From Varroa destructor (taxonomy: Eukaryota > Arthropoda > Arachnida > Mesostigmata > Varroidae): DNA of 64,000 nucleotides. The stretch lies in the NCBI RefSeq assembly GCF_002443255.2, contig NW_019211456.1:53671743-53735742 (forward strand). Direction: 5' to 3'. A model generated the notes under the pieces. That model was given only the letters and a program-made list of their open reading frames with translations. It had not been told where the DNA came from and ran no database searches. The translations under genes and the position numbers were made by a program. Positions 1-12,260 of this stretch are shown here, in pieces (position 1 is the first letter of the stretch; each line of letters opens with the position of its first letter).

Positions 1-10
1 TTTTGTTTCC

Positions 11-16
11 TTTATT
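11..16 (-). terminator. poly(A) signal of the Ser/Thr-rich secreted-protein gene
   Basis: AATAAA on the minus strand, about 45 bases past the TAA stop at 61-63. Spacing and orientation fit the 3' end of the minus-strand gene. The cleavage site would lie at or just beyond the window edge. Confidence 0.7.
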
Positions 17-60
17 GCATCATGATATTTATAAAATTGAAACGTAGTTTGTTTGAGCCC

Positions 61-2247
61 TTACCCGAACAGGTCCACGAAACTTTCTTCCATGATGTTA
101 AGCGTCTTCGTTCTTTTCATAGCTTCGTATTCGCAAATAGCACGTTGTATACAGCCGTCTTGATCGTTTTCTCGAAGTGATTTAAAAATTTCGTTAACAT
201 CATCATTGTGATTCTCATGTGACGCAAGATTAGACGTGGGCTTTGAAGACACTTTATTTACTTTTGTAAATGCTTCTTCCATTGGCCTTTGAGTAGGTGA
301 ATTTGATATTGTTTCTTTGTTTTTTTTAGATGTATTTTTGTTGCCTGTCCATGTGTGTCCTATGAGAAACGTTTGTTTTTTTTTAACGGTCTTCACTTCT
401 TCGACTGTTGGAGTCATTTTGCTGTCGTAGACTACCCTCGTCTCTGGATTGAAAGGCTCGCCCAGCTCGTTTAGTGAGATGCTTGTTTGTGTCCTTATTT
501 GCGTCGGTGAATCAGACAGCGGTTTTTTATTGTGCTTAACTGTTAGACGCTCTATAGATTTATTAGATTCATCACTATCATCGAAGGCGCGCACTTCATG
601 TAAAGCTTTTGTAACATCGGCTTTAAGAATGGCAGGTTTTAGACCGGGCATGGGCGTGGTGATTGAGGGAAGCGTTGTCGATAATGCATGAAGATTTGAT
701 GCCGACGTTGTAGCTTGTAAAACATGTTCTGTAGTCAAAAAGCTTATGGTTTTGCTTGTATGGTTCTGACCAATGTCACGTGTGTCTGTAATCCGCTCCA
801 GGCTTCCTTCTTTTTCATAAAATACCTGCGACTGTGAAGCATACTGCCTTTTGACTGCGACTGCATCATTTTTTGTAAACGCTTTAGGTCGATTAGATCT
901 TTGCTTTGCATCGTTGTTAGAATCAAAAGAGAATTCAAAGCTGCCTATGATTATCGGTCGAATGGGATGTCCAGCAGAGCTATTTTGATTTTTCGCGACA
1001 TACCCAGGGGACACCATGCTCGAACTCGAGTCAAATTGAATCGCATGCGCATGTTCAGGGGGCAACTTGGCAATATTCCGCAGAACTGTCTTCACACTGA
1101 TTACTGGACTTGGATTAATAACTGTCTGTTTGGTAGCAGCACTTTCCGTTGTTGTAATATCGTTGTGATCGACGAAAGCTATAGGCAGTTTTTCTTCTTT
1201 TTTTGTTGTAATGAGCTCTGAGACAGATGTGACAATCGACACGACCGGCCAATCAGTCATGTTTTCCACAGGTCTGTGTATTGTCTTCGTTGGAATTTCG
1301 CTAAGTAAGGTTGAAACAGAATAGTCAAAGGAAGATTCGTTTATTTCTGTAGTTGAATGGCTGGACAATTCGAAATTATCAGAAGCTGGTAATATTTTGA
1401 CCTTCTCGGACACGCCTCTCTCATTAAAGGTCGTTTTTTGCTCTTCGAATGATTCTACAAAGTCACTTTCACTTGTTTCATGAAACATAAAGGCTGTTTC
1501 TGTTGTGAACTGCCGTTGGTGCTCTTGTTGCGAAATGCCGTCGACCAACTGACCATGCTTTGCGCTTGTTTTGGCATTAGAGGTGGATTCTGGTAGTGTG
1601 AATCTAAATTCAGTATGGTCTGTAGTTGTTTCATCTATTTGCTGACTGATCTCCCTTGTAGCCGACGTGTTATCTGACCAATCGTCACCTGATTCATCTG
1701 TTATCGAAGTAGCTGTTGTAATGTTTGTTTTGCTACTACTAACGTGGTTCCGACCGCTAATAATCTCTCTAAGAAACCTCTCTTCAGCCTCAGATCTCAT
1801 GCTGAAAAAAATAGTCGTATTTTTTGCAAAGTGGTTAGGATGATCTCTGCGTAATGCATTAACCGGAGAACTGCAATCATCGACATAGCCTTGAAGTGAT
1901 GGTGACCATGTAGTTGGCCCTGGCTCTGTTAAACTGCCTGTGGTTGGCTCGGAATCAGCCAATTTGGTTGACACGAAGTTGGATGTGTAAGGTGCCTTCG
2001 TAGTGGCGTCATCAGACAGAACATAGGGTTCTGTCTTTAGAGTAGGTGATTTAGGCACCGTACCGTAAGTACGTAGATCCAGTCGAAATACTCTGCTGGA
2101 TTGACGATTTCCGTTTGATTTTGTATAACGTCCAGCCAAACGACGCTGATCATTCAACCACACTTGAATGCTGGGTGCTGAGAAGAGTGTGCTGTCAGCT
2201 AACGATCTCCGTCTTCGTTTCTTCACCAAGCTCGTCAGGAAAGCAAG
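61..2247 (-). CDS. Ser/Thr-rich secreted protein, exon 2 (terminal, residues 89-816)
   Basis: This is the only very long open frame in the window: 728 codons plus TAA, far beyond chance. The frame enters through a 3' splice site, with the AG at 2248-2249 preceded by a pyrimidine-rich tract and a CTGAC-like branch site. It joins exon 1 in phase 0, giving an 816-residue protein. Near the start is the polybasic run KKRRRR (residues 97-102), a plausible furin-type processing site. The middle is low-complexity, rich in Ser, Thr, Glu and Asn, and almost free of cysteine, as in extended and probably O-glycosylated extracellular proteins. The C-terminus carries two cysteines in CIQRAIC (about residues 787-793). 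This resembles the R-A-I-C-E core of arthropod DM4/DM12-type domains, but the rest of such a domain is absent. Function unknown. That it is a real gene is nearly certain; the family hint is weak. Confidence 0.9.
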   Translation of the reverse strand, partial: LAFLTSLVKKRRRRSLADSTLFSAPSIQVWLNDQRRLAGRYTKSNGNRQSSRVFRLDLRTYGTVPKSPTLKTEPYVLSDDATTKAPYTSNFVSTKLADSEPTTGSLTEPGPTTWSPSLQGYVDDCSSPVNALRRDHPNHFAKNTTIFFSMRSEAEERFLREIISGRNHVSSSKTNITTATSITDESGDDWSDNTSATREISQQIDETTTDHTEFRFTLPESTSNAKTSAKHGQLVDGISQQEHQRQFTTETAFMFHETSESDFVESFEEQKTTFNERGVSEKVKILPASDNFELSSHSTTEINESSFDYSVSTLLSEIPTKTIHRPVENMTDWPVVSIVTSVSELITTKKEEKLPIAFVDHNDITTTESAATKQTVINPSPVISVKTVLRNIAKLPPEHAHAIQFDSSSSMVSPGYVAKNQNSSAGHPIRPIIIGSFEFSFDSNNDAKQRSNRPKAFTKNDAVAVKRQYASQSQVFYEKEGSLERITDTRDIGQNHTSKTISFLTTEHVLQATTSASNLHALSTTLPSITTPMPGLKPAILKADVTKALHEVRAFDDSDESNKSIERLTVKHNKKPLSDSPTQIRTQTSISLNELGEPFNPETRVVYDSKMTPTVEEVKTVKKKQTFLIGHTWTGNKNTSKKNKETISNSPTQRPMEEAFTKVNKVSSKPTSNLASHENHNDDVNEIFKSLRENDQDGCIQRAICEYEAMKRTKTLNIMEESFVDLFG

Positions 2248-2500
2248 CTGTAAGACATATCGTATAGGAAGGTGGAACTCAGTGCGAGTAGGTAAGTCGT
2301 CAGTTATTTAGAAATGCGTGTTTATTATGCGTAAATGGGACAACGGACACAAATACTACCTAACAGGCGGCTTTATGATGGTTTGATATTTTGAAGTAGG
2401 TTGTCCTTTCAGCGAGACTGAGCCCAAGGGAGTGAGGTGTAGATTTGCGGAATTGTGCAATAGGAACCATGCGACATCGACGCACCTTCACCCAACTCAC
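2248..2500 (-). other. intron of the Ser/Thr-rich protein gene
   Basis: The 5' splice site AAG|GTGAGT lies at the 2501/2500 boundary. The 3' splice site is TTACAG at 2248-2253, reading on the minus strand, with a TAACTGAC branch-like sequence upstream. The intron is 253 bases and phase 0, so both flanking frames stay open. No repeat was seen in it. Confidence 0.85.
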
Positions 2501-2764
2501 CTTTGCGTATTTGACCGCTTTGAAAGTAAAAAGAGCTGATAAAGGCCACCCCTTACGGAACTTGCTGTTGTAACGTTTCAATAGTAATAGAGATAATGGC
2601 TTTTTAAGAAGCAATAATGGAAGAGGTTTTTTAATTAACACTGCCGGTTTTGCTTGTATTTTGATCTTGATCGGCTTTTTATGCGATACTTTTATAACAC
2701 CCTCCTGACTGAGTTGCACAAATAACACGAACATTACCACCAAGATCCTAGCACTGACGTTCAT
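2501..2764 (-). CDS. Ser/Thr-rich secreted protein, exon 1 (signal peptide and Lys/Leu-rich segment)
   Basis: Eighty-eight codons from ATG at 2764 to a consensus donor. Residues 1-22 form a good signal peptide: a hydrophobic core around ILVVMFVLFV followed by QLSQEG. The rest is basic and hydrophobic and contains a tandem nine-residue unit, KKPLPLLLL then KKPLSLLLL (residues 45-62). The frame stays open past the donor for about 45 codons, but the donor consensus and the in-phase long exon downstream favour splicing. The protein should enter the secretory pathway. The Lys/Leu-rich stretch before the polybasic site may act as a propeptide; that is inference. I recognise no named family. Confidence 0.8.
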
Positions 2765-2979
2765 GGTCTATCTACGGCGACGTATCACAGTAATCGTCAT
2801 TCACAAGCACACGCACACATGCACACGTTATTACCAAAATAATCCCTCAAAAGGCAGACTTTACCCCTTAGACTTTAATACATCATCCGGGTATATGTGT
2901 ATATAGACCGACTGGCACAAACACCAAAAGCATAGTTGAACAAGAGTGCAACCGAGCTAGACTAACTCTCGCTTCACCG

Positions 2980-2986
2980 TTTTATA
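2980..2986 (-). promoter_or_regulatory. candidate TATA box
   Basis: TATAAAA on the minus strand, about 215 bases upstream of the ATG at 2764. An initiator-like TTAGTC lies at 2960-2965, which puts the TATA somewhat closer to the start site than usual. The leader up to the ATG would be about 200 bases. This rests on motif and position only. Confidence 0.4.
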
Positions 2987-2989
2987 TTC

Positions 2990-5900
2990 TTATTAGACAC
3001 ACGCCGTAGTTGAGGGTTACGGTTAAATCTCATCAAAATGCATCAAAATGGACAATCCAATCCATTCAAAGAGATATTATCTTTTTTTAGACAGCCGACA
3101 AGGTCTGCTTGTTATATGATGAACAACGGTCCCGCCTTCAGTCTGGAGGCTCGGGATAAGTCTGCGACTGGGGTGTGGATAGACACCGCTAAAAGATAGT
3201 AGTGAAGACATTTAATTGTGACGGCTGAATGCGTCTTAAACAGATGCTTCGAATTTCGTTATGTCTTCGAATAACGTTAGTTCTGTGTGGTTTGAGTTTC
3301 AAATATTTGCTTCGAAAATCAATTTTACGTCTTCCGGGCGGCTAGAGAAATATTATCTACCTTTCGTATCGTGAAACGAGTATCATGTTTTGTGATACAA
3401 CAATAATGTGCAACACATACTTCATCAATTTTAATGATTCTTAAACTACTTATTTTGTGACGTATTATGTATGCACTGATTAATACGTCTATACCACGAA
3501 TATAAATGCTTATACCAAAACCGTTTAAGTATTGATTAAAGCGGTTACTCAGTGTTTTTCTGCCTTTTTAGCCGCGGTTATAGTTGCTTAACACTGGAAG
3601 CTTTTTGTACAGTGGGATAACGAATCAGGAATAGTTACTAAAATTAGACTAAATAAACGTATAGTCTAATGCAGTAATGCTTGTCTTTGAAGTCAGCGAT
3701 TCTTAAATTTGATTTATTTTTGCCTTTACTTCCAACCTATATAAGTATTTTAATAAGTATTTGGCTTACACCCGACATTTCACAATTATTTCTATAGTTT
3801 TTGTATGGGTCTGTTTTATGGTGTATGCGTCGGACGTATATACATATCACCGAACTCAATATGTATTCGTATATGCCACTGGCAAATTATCGATGGTTTT
3901 CGAAGAATACATCACGACATTCGCTCATAAGTAATTTGTTCTTATATGCAATTATAAGAATATTCCGTTTTTTATACACTCCGTATGAACATACTTTATA
4001 TTGTTATTACATAACAACGTTGTATTTGTTAAAATGAATCAGTCGCGGGGATTCAACACGGCAGAAATATTGCTTCTTTTAACATAAAAAGTTCATCAAA
4101 CTCTTATCCGACTATCAAATACCAGAAAGTTTTGCAAATGCTATTGCAGCTATCCAGAGCAGGAAAAGAGGGTACAAGTGAGGTTACGTGGACAATGATG
4201 CCATCTGGTTGCATTGAAATATCATCTGTATAAAATCAATTAATTGATTTTTTTTGCATGCGATATTCAATCGACAGGCAAACGTGAGTATATACCTTAA
4301 TCTTCATGATTTTACGGATGAATTGTGTAATAATGACACTGTCTTGCAGTCATCATTTATAATTATGAACTAGGATGCAAACGTTATTAGTTCCAAGCTC
4401 AAATAAGCTATAAGAACCTCTAATACATCACATGGCCCGTCGAACTGCGGCTAATGACACGAGAACGTATGATACCTTGTTATGTGATATTTTAAAAATT
4501 TTTTTTTGATACATATCTATATAAGCATAAAGACTCCTCTAACCTGAAACCGATCCAATTTTTTTGCTGTTACAACATTGTTTTACCTCACATTAAGTGT
4601 GAATAAATCTATGTTAATAATAACACACGCGATCTGGTTTTTTGACATGTCAACATTTAGCTTATAATAAACGTCATTACGATACTTAATGTGTCGAATG
4701 TAGAAAAGAGGCATGCTGAGGACATCTACCCATACTCAGGTATGAGGACAGGTTACTTCTCTAATAGAAGACCTGCTTTAAGTGTGCTAGGTGCGATTAT
4801 AAGTTTGTTTTGAGGAAATTAAAATAATGTTGTTTTAATTAATTTTATTATTCAAGCCTATTCAGTTATATGAAGCATAACAACACTTTCTCCATATCGC
4901 ATTTATTCGGCAATTATAGTGGATACACAAACTGGTTCGTTGATCATAACTATGGAAACCGACTGCACTATTAAAATGGCCGTTTAAGTTTGCCGCAGTT
5001 TAATTGAGGATAAGCTTATCTATGGTGCGACTCTTTGAACCCGCGGATCTGAACAAGCTAAGCAAGTACCGCCCCCCTCCCCCCAATAAATGAAGGCATC
5101 AATCTGGATATCACAGATCGATCACAGCTTTTTTTGCTCAAGCTGTGTCTGCATTGCGTTTAGGAAAACGGAACCTCAAACTCGATGGTCCCATATACAT
5201 TTAGGACAAAAGTTGTACAATGAAACAAGCAATAAAATTGAACTACTAGATGGAAGAGTCACTTTTAGGTATATATCGATTTAGCCAACAGCAGGATGTT
5301 ACACTAAAACTTATCCGACAGGAAGATACCGATGGGATCAGTGGAAAAGCTGTCCAATTACATGGAATAGCGTTTGGTCGGAAAACGTTGATGTCGGAAT
5401 AATAACAGATAGAACGTTTTCGCGTGCGGTCGTGCAATAGATTTTGTTTCCTACCGTTTGTCCGGTAAATTGATTTTGCAACGGTCCAGCCATTTGGAGG
5501 TTTTTCTATAGCTAAATCGTTTCCCGCAAGTAGTTCAATCATACTGCATCATTGTTTAAAGTGCATATGGGACCATAGCAGGTACAGTGTGAGCAGTTCT
5601 GGGAAAAGTCTGCAATTGGTGGAAAGTTAAGATACGTCCGCGCCGATGGCTTGACTCACTGGGGCGTTTGCATGTTCAAGTCCGCGAATTCAAAGAGTCC
5701 AGTAACGAAGAAGGTCTTCAATCAAGAGCTAAATGTACTTCACTATTAGAGCCCATCTAATGACAGGAAAACCGTTTGCGCTATCCCAAGGATACACAAA
5801 ATCCTCAAAGCTCCCGTTGGTTGTTTTTGAAAGCAGCAATTTTGATGTCACTTACAACCTGTTTATACGGAGAGAGTTGTTCATCTTGCTCAAAATCTAA

Positions 5901-8728
5901 CCTATTATTTAGAAAAAAAAAAGTGCTGCGGTATCCGGGAGATCAAGCTTAGAGCGCTCCTACACAAAAAAAACTTAGCCAAAACCTTCAAGCTTTTGGA
6001 CGATACATTTTTGGTAACTTCCGTAAGCTTGGTAAGGCTGTCGTCCGATTTAAAATCCAAAATAAATCTGGAGGAGGTTTCATCTAGAGGTTTAAGAAAA
6101 TTGAGAAACATCTCGAATGTTGTTGAACCACCTAAAAAAGATGTAGCCAATTGCCCCTACAATCGCTCCCACAAAATGAACTTTTCAGTTGTACAATTAT
6201 TTGTTCACGAACTAATGTAAAATTGTTCTAGTTAAATCGTTTTCATGCTTATGATATTTTACGATATTGATTTCATATGTTATCAATCAATGTGTCAATT
6301 AACACATTGGATCATTAGGCCATGAGACGACATCTAGTAGCTGATCGACTGGTCATTTACACTATGGTTCCTCTAATAGGATTTTTTTTAACTTATTGAA
6401 TCTTTGCTTAAAAAATACTTTCCAGTCAATCGACAGATTATTGCAAAATGTAGTTTAATGCTGTTCGACTAAAGCGTCGACTGAGGCTCAAAACACTCTT
6501 GCTGTAAAAGCTATATACCAATGGAGTAGGCTGTTTTTCGGATTCAAATGTACGTCTGTAAACCTGATCTAGAACGTTACAGAAATTTCAGATATTAACT
6601 GTTTGCTCAGATGATTGAATTGTCACTGGTCAGATAGTCAATGAGCGTAATTTACGTTTAGTAGAGCTGAATGAATGGAAGAGTTTGCACAAACTGCGAT
6701 CTATCGCATCGAGGAATGCTTTTTTCTACAAAACACAAGAGTATCTATGTTAGAAGTTGAACAAAAATTCCCTATTAATATTTATAGAAATTTTTTATTT
6801 ATTATTATTTATTTATAGAAAATGTTTATAGAAAGCCGCCGTTGAAAGACGTAAGAGAGTTACAATTTCTGATTGCTACGCCACTACATGTTGCTCTCGT
6901 TGATGAAACGCGATCATGGGCCTTTGGGTAGGTTTATATAGATATGTAAAAACAATGCATGGAAGAACGCCATAAATGTTTCGACAAAGCGTTTTTGAAT
7001 CGAACTTATGACTGACCCTTTATGGTGCAAAATTCGGTTTAATACTAGCAGCGGTTGCTAGCATGTCTGGCCTTGAGCGTAGGCAAAACACAAATATGGT
7101 TAAATTGAGAATGAAACTTTGTTCGCGTGTCAAAATTTTGATAATATCACAACTCTCAACGTTTTACCAGTTATATGCTGTAGTAACAATAACTGGCAAA
7201 AAAATCGATCTATACAACAAAGCAATCGAAATCATCAAAACCACGTTCTTTGGTCAGATAGACCTTCCTTGAGCCTAATAGCAGAACATTCAAGAAGAGT
7301 TAACTCCGAAACCACATTTAATCTTACTGAGCACGAAGTAGTGTGACTCTTTTGACAATTGCAACTCCTTTCCAATATTGCATATTTAATATATTTAATG
7401 ATACGCATTTAATAATTAAACTTTCACCAAAGCTCCAAAATCTTCGACAGGCACGATGGTTTATAACACCCCACGCGATGGCTGCTTGTTAATGGATGAA
7501 CGCATAATTAAACCAAACAATCCAAACATCCTGCAGAAAACAGCTGCAATTGGGCCATCGTGATGTAATGTCAATGAAACGGTTAGCCCATTCTTGCATA
7601 TTTTGGCTGTAGTCATATCACAACCAAGTGAGCGTGGGTATAATACATATTCAAAGGGACTGGCTCAGCTTTGTCATAGGTCGGTAGATACAAGCACTCT
7701 ACAGCCACTGTCTCTGTGCTTACCGAGCCGAAAAGATGTTTATTTACATATTATTATTTACATACATATTGATATATCACAGCTCGACCGTTAGGCATCA
7801 CTTACGTTAGCCACCTGAACGGCTTAAGAAACACATTCAACCCGGATAGTCTTATCCAGGGCAATGTTCTTATTATACACCCGGTAGGTTCAACTTTACA
7901 CTGCGCTGTCTAATCCTTTTTCGATTTTACCGTACACTTTGTGGACAAAATTTCACAGTTTGCAAAGCCAATTGATAGATCACGCAATTATTCCGCTCTC
8001 GACGCGATCTCGAGTGCCTCGCACAAGTCCGCGGTAATAGACCCACGCAACGAGCTTTTCTGTTGTCCTGACGTGCATCCTGTTATAATTTGAAAATGAA
8101 AATACTGAGCCTTCGTTGCCCGCGAAAGTACGGGTCGTCATTTCATTGGGTTAGAGTAATAAAGAATGTCTTGCTTGAGTAGGAAGCCACTTACTTTTCA
8201 ATATTTTTGCAGTGCACTGATCACTGCTGTGTACCCATGTCTCTCTCGTTAATAACTGGCGAGTTCTGAATTGAGATTCGAGGTGATCAAGCTGGCGGGC
8301 CGGTCTAAGGTGCAAGCAGCACTCCTGTCGTCAAATTCGATCGTAACGCGACACTAGCTCAGCATCCTGGAACCGCTCTTATTAATAAGTGCTACACTCG
8401 GATGACGTATAGTTTTGGACCATCTGAATTAACTCAGCATATTAAGTCACCTTCGCCAATGTAAGAAAAATGCTGACCTTGCTAATCTTTGAATACTGCA
8501 GCTTTATACCCAGCGGAAATTAAATAAAGCTTAAAATCAATCCAATTCTAGGATTAAACTTCAGTGTCGACGAAAGGAGTCGTAACCTACGAGGAAGGCC
8601 TGATACGTGCCGCACGGAGAGTAAGTAACCATATACCATACGAAGTCGCTATTTCCAGTCTGTAAAGGCTTCATAAAGGGTAGGAAAAGAGAGAGAGACT
8701 TAATGTGAAATATGTACGTCCTTACAAT
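2990..8728. other. gene-free stretch
   Basis: AT-rich sequence with no open frame longer than expected by chance and no recognisable transposon protein. A short GC-richer patch lies near 3120-3190, a C-rich run at 5071-5084, and an AT-rich patch with repeated TTTATAGAAA motifs at 6770-6840. None could be assigned. Confidence 0.5.
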
Positions 8729-8729
8729 C

Positions 8730-8749
8730 TATATATATATATATATATA
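8730..8749. repeat. (AT)n microsatellite
   Basis: About ten AT dinucleotides in perfect tandem. Confidence 0.9.
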
Positions 8750-10815
8750 AAGGTAGGTGCTGCGAAGCTCCAAACTGATGCTGATTCCTATATTTTCAAA
8801 TATAATCAGATAATAGAAGCGAAAACAATATTTGAATTCTTGCGCAGCACCGTTAGAAACGCGTTTGACTTTTAGGATAGATAGGTTGACTTGTGTTATC
8901 AAGTACCAATGATCAACAGGATTAGTTTTTCGTAATTGGGGCAGTTTTTTCGCTTCGGTTAAGCGAATCCCTTTCTGCTCCGGTAATAAAAAAAATTCCA
9001 CGTAAGAAAAGTACATCTAGTGAACATCATGTGTAATTGGCATGATGAAAAAAGTTGCTCTGATAGGTAATCCGGTAGACGATTGGACTGTCCCACTTGT
9101 GGAAAAGTTCCTTAACTACATTATTTTTCAAGTTAATTAGTTAGCTCCTACAGATACATTATACAATGCAATATTATATCATTGTATACAATATTATACC
9201 GTTGGAAGAACTGTACGTGCACCGAATCCAGTTTTTTTCCGATAGCAGCAAAGCCTTGGATATGTTAGTAGGGGACTGACGAGTTCGTGAGAAATCTTGC
9301 ACATAAAGGCATAAAGGTGCACCCACAGGAATCGACTCTAAGCAGAACACCTCCAACAGCTCCTGTAGTTAGCGTTGTCGAGTTAATATTGCGTCTGCGG
9401 TCAGTGTGAAGGCGCGGGGATTCGAGAAGCAATTGGGTACATGTTCACACCTTTCAAATGGGATTTCATGTATGCCCAAAATCATATTAACGATCGTTCT
9501 AAATAATGTTCTTTGTATCGAAAAAAGCCGTGCTTTAGAAACATAAATACAAAAAAAATATCCACGAGCTACTATTTTTTTTATCGGCAGGTTTTGATTA
9601 GTTAGCAATCGTAGCTAAGCAGGCAGGTCACGTCCTCATAAAGCACTTCAAAAAGATGGATTATACCCAGATCAAAGTTGAATTCAATTGTTGAAGTAGC
9701 CTCTTGTCTGTTATCCATTATCGTACTGACGTGTTGTTAAGCCTTAAATCTATACTCTCTGCGAAAAAAACGTGAGATTAGCAATACGAAAATCCTGTTC
9801 CAGGAAGAAACCGTGGTCAACCCCATCGCGTCTGCGAAGCACGAATCGATATCCTCAATAAACTTGCAAAATTAACCCATCCTTACAGGCTAACCCTCTT
9901 TACGATTCACCTACTTTTGAGGATGGTTAATTTCCTAATATACACTAAACATAAATAAACCAATAGAAGTAGCAGCCTTCCAAGCATTTGAAATCACAAA
10001 GAAAGTCAAGATGAGAAATAATGAAAGAAACATAAACTTAAAACAATGCTATTATATTTAGGTTAGTAGCCCTGTATAACAAAGCCTTGCTTCTGCTTAA
10101 AAAGGCAAAAGGTGGTAAAAAGAATATAATAATCTTTTTGGTTAGAGATATTTCTGGATGGAATTTGACAATGAAATTTTATTGCCTAGCGCAATAGCAA
10201 ATCACTCTCTCATAATTTTTTTAAAGTCTTTAAATATTCAATGTGTACAATAAGTAATACTGTCATAACCGGATAATAATCGCATTGTAATATAATATAT
10301 AGTTCTAATGATTTTCTATATATTATGTTTGCATAGGATTAACTATCCACCCAATAACCTTCGTTTCCGCTTGATCTGTTAGTTTACCTTTGCCTCTTTT
10401 CTCTTGTATAAAATACTAAGAGAAAAGATATTTGGAATACATTTTTACGCAATTTTCAAACTTTTTGTCGTATCTGGCATGCGTTAGTGGGCTATGAATA
10501 ATACTTGAAACATTACAAGAGCTCAATTTTTCATATATAAGGGGAGATCAACCATTTTTCAGCGAGTTACGCCGGACGATCCTATAGCGAAATTAGAACC
10601 CTAAAATCAATGGCCTATTCCGCTGCCGGCCATTATGAAGCTTCTAAAAAACTCTAGTTTGAGTTTTTTACTCAGAAGATTTACGACAAGGTAAGATTGA
10701 ACGGGTAAAAACATCCCAAGAATTAATTCTTGATAATTTCGGAATTTCTATACAAACATCGGAGGTTGTTTTCGAAATTATGTATGACTTATAGGGTCTT
10801 TTATGTAAATTAATG
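8750..10815. other. gene-free stretch
   Basis: No supported gene. Contains an 11-base perfect hairpin stem with TCTTTTCTCTT at 10395-10405 pairing with 10418-10428. Open frames here are short and start without ATG or lack support. Confidence 0.5.
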
Positions 10816-10819
10816 AATG

Positions 10820-10935
10820 CTCTGAGTTTTATGTCCGACGTTACTGCCGTTAAGCACTGTTTCAGACAGCTGGCCCTTCCCAACACAAAACAGTTTCGTC
10901 AACTTTCGAACCTACTATAGTATTATAGGCTTCAA
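10820..10935 (-). mobile_element. tRNA-derived SINE, copy A
   Basis: Read on the minus strand, this matches the other copies over the B-box-like GGTTCGAA (near 10902-10912), the central GGCCAGCTGTCT-like block and the tail that ends in an AAAACTC motif. The 5' A-box part is eroded. The short minus-strand open frame across it is incidental. The family is described under copy F. Confidence 0.6.
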
Positions 10936-11521
10936 CGGTCAACCGTTTTTGACCTTCCGAACCTTTTTGCTCCTTTCAAGCTTATTGCTTTTTTGACTCA
11001 TAAATTTTTAAGACCTTTACCCTAACATCAGCCAAAACTGTATGTTCCCTGGGCTTTTTCTGGTTCACGTGTTTGAGCAAGGCCACAACGAGTCTGAACC
11101 CATCAATATCGTCTCGCGCGGGGTTACTATAATATTTAATAGTAATTTGTGAATCCTAAGAACTGATTTTTGCAACTGACTTGCGAGTTCTGTATGGTTC
11201 GGATCGAAGCGAACAAAACATTGGCGTAGCAAAAGATTACACTCAAATACATATATGTTTTCATTTACATACAACTTGTTTATACATTCTTAAAAAGTAA
11301 CACCCATGTTGTTCAATATAAATATTATACTTGAAAATATCCACTTCATAAATAATAAAACAGCTTTGGATGGACTTCGATGCCTAAAAATAGGCCTAGG
11401 TCTTAAATACATATTAAAGAAAATTGAGTATATATGATAATCCGTCCTCGAAAAAGACGATACGCTCTATGCAATTACACATAATGGCAGATATTATTGT
11501 ATGTTTAACTCTTTATGTTTT

Positions 11522-11630
11522 GAGTTTTACGTCTGATATTGCCGTTAGGAATATCTGATGGGATAGATTCGAGTTCGCGCAATCTGTGCGCGGACTCGGA
11601 TCTAAAGTTTACCTACGTGCTTTATAGATC
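11522..11630 (-). mobile_element. tRNA-derived SINE, copy B (strongly decayed)
   Basis: In minus orientation the tail (AAAACTC), the GCCGTTAGG block and a degenerate B-box (GATCCGAGTCC) occur in the family order. It lies tail to tail with or beside copy C, which is on the opposite strand 55-60 bases away. Confidence 0.5.
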
Positions 11631-11684
11631 TATGCCGACCTTTTTATAGTCGTTAAATTTCCACCGAGTACAACATACAGTAAC

Positions 11685-11820
11685 ATATTTGCGTGCTAAT
11701 CTTAGGGGCACGTCGCGTTTGAACCCGCGTATATGCAGGCTTCGTTTCATGGTAGGAGCCAGCCATTTGGATGGAATGCGTAACGACGATGCCGGATGCA
11801 AAACTCCAAGCACAAAAATC
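11685..11820 (+). mobile_element. tRNA-derived SINE, copy C
   Basis: Plus-strand copy containing a B-box-like GTTTGAACCC, then CTTCGTTTC, the block GGAGCCAGCCAT, GCGTAACGACGATGCC and AAAACTC in the family order. It shares the GTGCTAATCTTAGG segment with copy E at 34.0 kb, so these two may form a subfamily. The A-box is not clear. Confidence 0.7.
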
Positions 11821-12243
11821 TGTAAAACACGCGTGAAATATTTCCAACCGTAAGTTTTGTCAGCTTTGTGTGTAAGGTCGTACTTAAGTAAAACGATACA
11901 ATAAGGATTGGATATTGATCGTTGATATACTTTAAAGCTCATTAGGTTATAAGCTCATAAAACGTTCGCGTAATTTTACTGAAATGTACATTGACTTTAC
12001 ACTGATAATCACAACCAAGACAATAACTAATTCGTGTATGTTCCGCTTATACTTATGCATAGCGATGCCTACTCATCTGCATGGCTAGTTCAATGTATAC
12101 ATTTATCTGCATTTATCTGTATCTTATGTATATAATTACACAACGTAAAACGCGTTAGTATTAGAATGGTTGAAATTAGAGCTGTGGTGAGTAAAGCTAG
12201 GGTGGATAATTATTCAGTAGTCCTGTACTTGGGGACTAACATG

Positions 12244-12260
12244 TATATATATATATATAT
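12244..12260. repeat. (TA)n microsatellite
   Basis: About eight TA units in tandem. Confidence 0.85.

Noticed and set aside
449..1221. Plus- and minus-strand frames of 64-106 codons within the first 2.2 kb
   Set aside because: Shadows of the 728-codon minus-strand exon in other frames.
5635..5695. tRNA-like A and B boxes (TGGCTTGACTCACTGG and GTTCAAGTCC)
   Set aside because: Boxes are only about 28 bases apart, too close for a tRNA or SINE head, and the sequence does not match the SINE family.
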